Source: Pelargonium nanum
Taxonomy: Eukaryota; Streptophyta; Magnoliopsida; Geraniales; Geraniaceae
Reading direction: 5' to 3'
NCBI GenBank assembly: GCA_036897485.1
Contig: JAYMTF010000035.1
Coordinates: forward strand, 1 to 62,500
DNA: 62,500 nt
In this document: positions 60,116 through 62,500 of the stretch, one piece after another
How the letters are laid out: each line of letters begins with the position of its first letter
Position numbering within the stretch: the stretch's first letter is position 1
Notes under the pieces: model-generated
The model's database searches: none
Told to the model about the DNA's origin: nothing
Seen by the model: the letters and a program-made list of their open reading frames with translations, nothing else
Translations under genes and position numbers: made by a program

Positions 60116-62422
60116 TAAAAAGTATTTTTAAAGAGCGCGTTATACCCTTATTAAACAAGATTTATATAATCCTAGTGGTTATCCACTTTATTCCTTTTTC
60201 CCGAACTGAATTCCTGCATCTTTAATATATACAAGACTCCATCCAAAGCTACCTATTAAATTAGCAAAGCATATCATAGTATATAGACCACATCACGCTT
60301 ACTTAATTCGGAATCGGACATAGAATCCTACTAAAAGGCAGCCCTTTCTATATAGAAAGACGGAATAAAGAGGTATAGACGATTAAGTCAAGCAGCACTC
60401 TTTACACTACAGAATATCAGTTGAACTCTAAAAAGGCATCCGTTTTGGCAACTTAGTGGGAAATATATAGATATAATATTGGATTAAAAAACAAGTTTAC
60501 TAAATCCTGGGAAATTAGAGAAGTTTTGTAAGGAGTTTGTGAGCACCCTTTATTAAGAACAAAGGACTTTATTTGATAGTTGGCTCTGGAAAGTAAACTA
60601 AATTAGCCCAAGCTCAGAACCCTTTTCAATTATATTATTGGTAAAACATTTATCAAAGTAACTAAAGCTGGATCAAAATTCTTATCTTTCTTCGCTTCGA
60701 ACTATACGGAGAAATCGAAGAGGGGAGGTTATATAATAGAAACTCACTCACTTAAAGCACTATCTGCGCCTTTAGATGAAGTAGATTAGGGCTTAGCGGA
60801 TCATCCTGCAAGGAGAACCTGGAGTGTTTCTAGTATTTAGAAGTATTATTGCACCTAAGTAGCAACCCCTTTCAAGGTACACTTAAGTATTAGGCCTTTA
60901 TTGACATGTGTTTTTAAGTCCTCTAAAAGTTCTTTTAAGGGATCCCATTTAAGAGACTTCAAGAAAAGTCTACTGTTAGGTTCTTTTGTGATATAGAGAA
61001 ACCAGAAGGACTACAACGTAACAAAGTCCATAAAAAACCAATACCTTGGTAACTTTTTATTTTTACTAGAGGAGCTTTTAATTCGGAGTTAACATCAAAA
61101 AACGTATTTCTTAGATTATTAGATTAGTCAACTGCCACCCAATTCTTAATTACGGGTAAAGTCGATTCAAAATTAAGTAAAAGAATATCGTTTTTACTAC
61201 ACCAGGGCGCCTGTCTATGCGTTTTTTGTAAAAAGGTGCTTTGCTTTAGAGTAAGCAGCAGGGATAAAATAAGATTTAAAAGCTTTTTAATAACACAAAT
61301 ATGGCCCTTTTGTGGGTTTTATATCATAGGAGTCTAAGGGACTTAGATTTTTCTTTTATCATAGAGCTAAAAAGAAGTTCTAAATTACCCGCTACAACAA
61401 TTAAAGAATCAGATATCTGACCTAAGCAAAGAGAGAGAAAACCACTTCTACTTTTATATACTACTAGGATTCTTTACAAAGACAGGTAAAGCTTGCATTC
61501 GTTTTAATTTACCCTGAATTTCTGTAATATCTGAGGGCTTAAAATAGCTAAAATCTGAAATATAAAAAGTTTTATTGACTGCACCCTTTTCTCAAAACGC
61601 TCCGAAATGCCACCTTTTTTTAATAACGCCGGCCACAAGACGCATTCCCCTTTTTTTCTAAGGCAAAACTTAGTACATAAAGGACCCCTGTCAGCTACCA
61701 GGCCCGCGTAAACCCCTGTTTTATCCTCGAGCTATAACCTTTAGTACTCTCAGCATTTTAAGGATATCTTTTGGGGGTGTTTTCAAGATTAAATCTAATC
61801 CATTTTTTTATGAGTTCCCCTAGCCATAGTTCTAGAGTAAAAGAGCATACTTAAATATTAAAATCCTTTTTTAGAATAGTCCACGGTTCAAAAGTCGAGT
61901 TAAAGGAACGAAGTAACCCTACGGTAAAGCACACAACTAATTATATATGGTCGAAGGTTTTAATCGTGTTGTTACTCTACAATGCCCCTATATTTAGCTT
62001 ACTAAAAAAAAGGAATTAAAGCAAAGATCTAATCAGAGTTTCTCCTTGTTTAGGACATCCCTGTTAAAACCAAAGAAGGGTTTTATGTCACTAGTTTTTA
62101 AGTAGAGCGCAGCCGGCTTCATCCTTAGTAATATGTTTACTTTATCCTCTTAATTCCTAGCAGAAAAATCCAAAGCATACACTCATATCCTAAATATTTC
62201 AGAACTTATAGGACTGAGTTGCCCGTCTCAAAAGGGAGCCCTGTGATTGCTCTTTAATTTCAGATTCTTCAAAAAGTATTGCTGGCGACCCCCCTCATCC
62301 TTATATTTGTATTTGCTTCCTAAATTCTACCTTTAGTTACCTCTGTCTATATATTCTAAATTTTTAGTTAGGCTAACTTCCAAAGGATAATACCAAGAAA
62401 ACTTTATATGCATTTCTTCAAT
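60116..62422. other. Non-coding spacer
   Basis: No gene is recognised. CACGGTTCAAAAGTCG at 61882 is an isolated T-loop-like word. GATTAAGTCAAG at 60383 echoes the lysine-rich element but is short. Confidence 0.55.
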
Positions 62423-62439
62423 TTAGTGGCACAGAATCC
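62423..62439 (+). repeat. Short repeat C, copy 2
   Basis: TTTAGTGGCACAGAATC, identical to 45409-45428. Confidence 0.4.
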
Positions 62440-62500
62440 GAAATAAAAACCCCTGTCTTTCCTTGCATAACTCTGTGTAAAATGTTTAAGAAATAGAGAG

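Noticed and set aside
1..62500. rRNA genes
   Set aside because: I looked for core motifs such as the 530 loop, the decoding-site region and the sarcin-ricin loop and found no convincing match.
1..62500. CRISPR array, prophage or insertion sequence
   Set aside because: No regularly spaced identical repeats, no transposase or phage-like frames, no matching terminal inverted repeats.

Overview
This window is a coding desert. It is roughly two-thirds A+T, and across 62.5 kb no open frame in the standard code gives a protein longer than about 95 residues. I recognise no rRNA and no standard organellar or bacterial protein gene. Two tRNA genes look intact: one with a CAU anticodon at 25610-25683 and tRNA-Asp(GUC) at 57993-58066. 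Both resemble organellar/bacterial tRNAs, not nuclear ones. The CAU gene is closest, from memory, to the tRNA-Ile(CAU) of plant and algal mitochondria, and a decayed copy at 52403-52470 resembles mitochondrial tRNA-Lys(UUU). My best guess is therefore the non-coding part of a very large, expanded mitochondrial genome of a plant, alga or other protist. A decaying endosymbiont replicon is the main alternative. This is inference from tRNA appearance; I could not search.

Two kinds of relic give the spacer structure. (1) Many tRNA-like fragments lie on both strands, about one per 2-3 kb. Each keeps a T-loop such as GGTTCAA or GGTTCGAAT, or a D-arm such as TTGGTAGAGC, but has lost one or more stems. 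(2) A family of lysine-rich coding-like blocks is scattered in both orientations at about 12-119, 8232-8447, 19295-19387, 20018-20870, 28640-28992, 40296-40370, 45504-45822, 56987-57085 and 58236-58573, with weaker traces elsewhere. Their short open frames share motifs such as TGI(K/T/A)KK, HKxxG and SKIxIKS. Three also carry an ATAACGTAAGT block. The most open copy is at 45504-45822 (minus).

Other layout by region: 0-8 kb is spacer with one good hairpin. 8-13 kb has a tRNA relic and a 71-codon lysine-rich frame. 13-19 kb is mostly empty. 19-21 kb holds the densest lysine-rich cluster and a small 49-codon frame with a basic start and hydrophobic end. 22 kb and 37.7 kb hold two copies of another coding-like repeat whose frame is preserved across about 96 bases. 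25-27 kb has the intact CAU tRNA and, just downstream, a 207-codon frame with a Shine-Dalgarno-like AAGGAG that is interrupted by three TGA and one TAG. 28-44 kb is spacer with tRNA relics. 45-48 kb has the best lysine-rich frame and two short repeats. 50-56 kb has several tRNA relics. 57-59 kb has intact trnD beside another lysine-rich cluster. The last 3.5 kb shows little.

No operon or pathway can be described. The supported picture is two working tRNA genes in decaying sequence. Whether any lysine-rich frame is expressed, and whether TGA is read as tryptophan here, are open questions.
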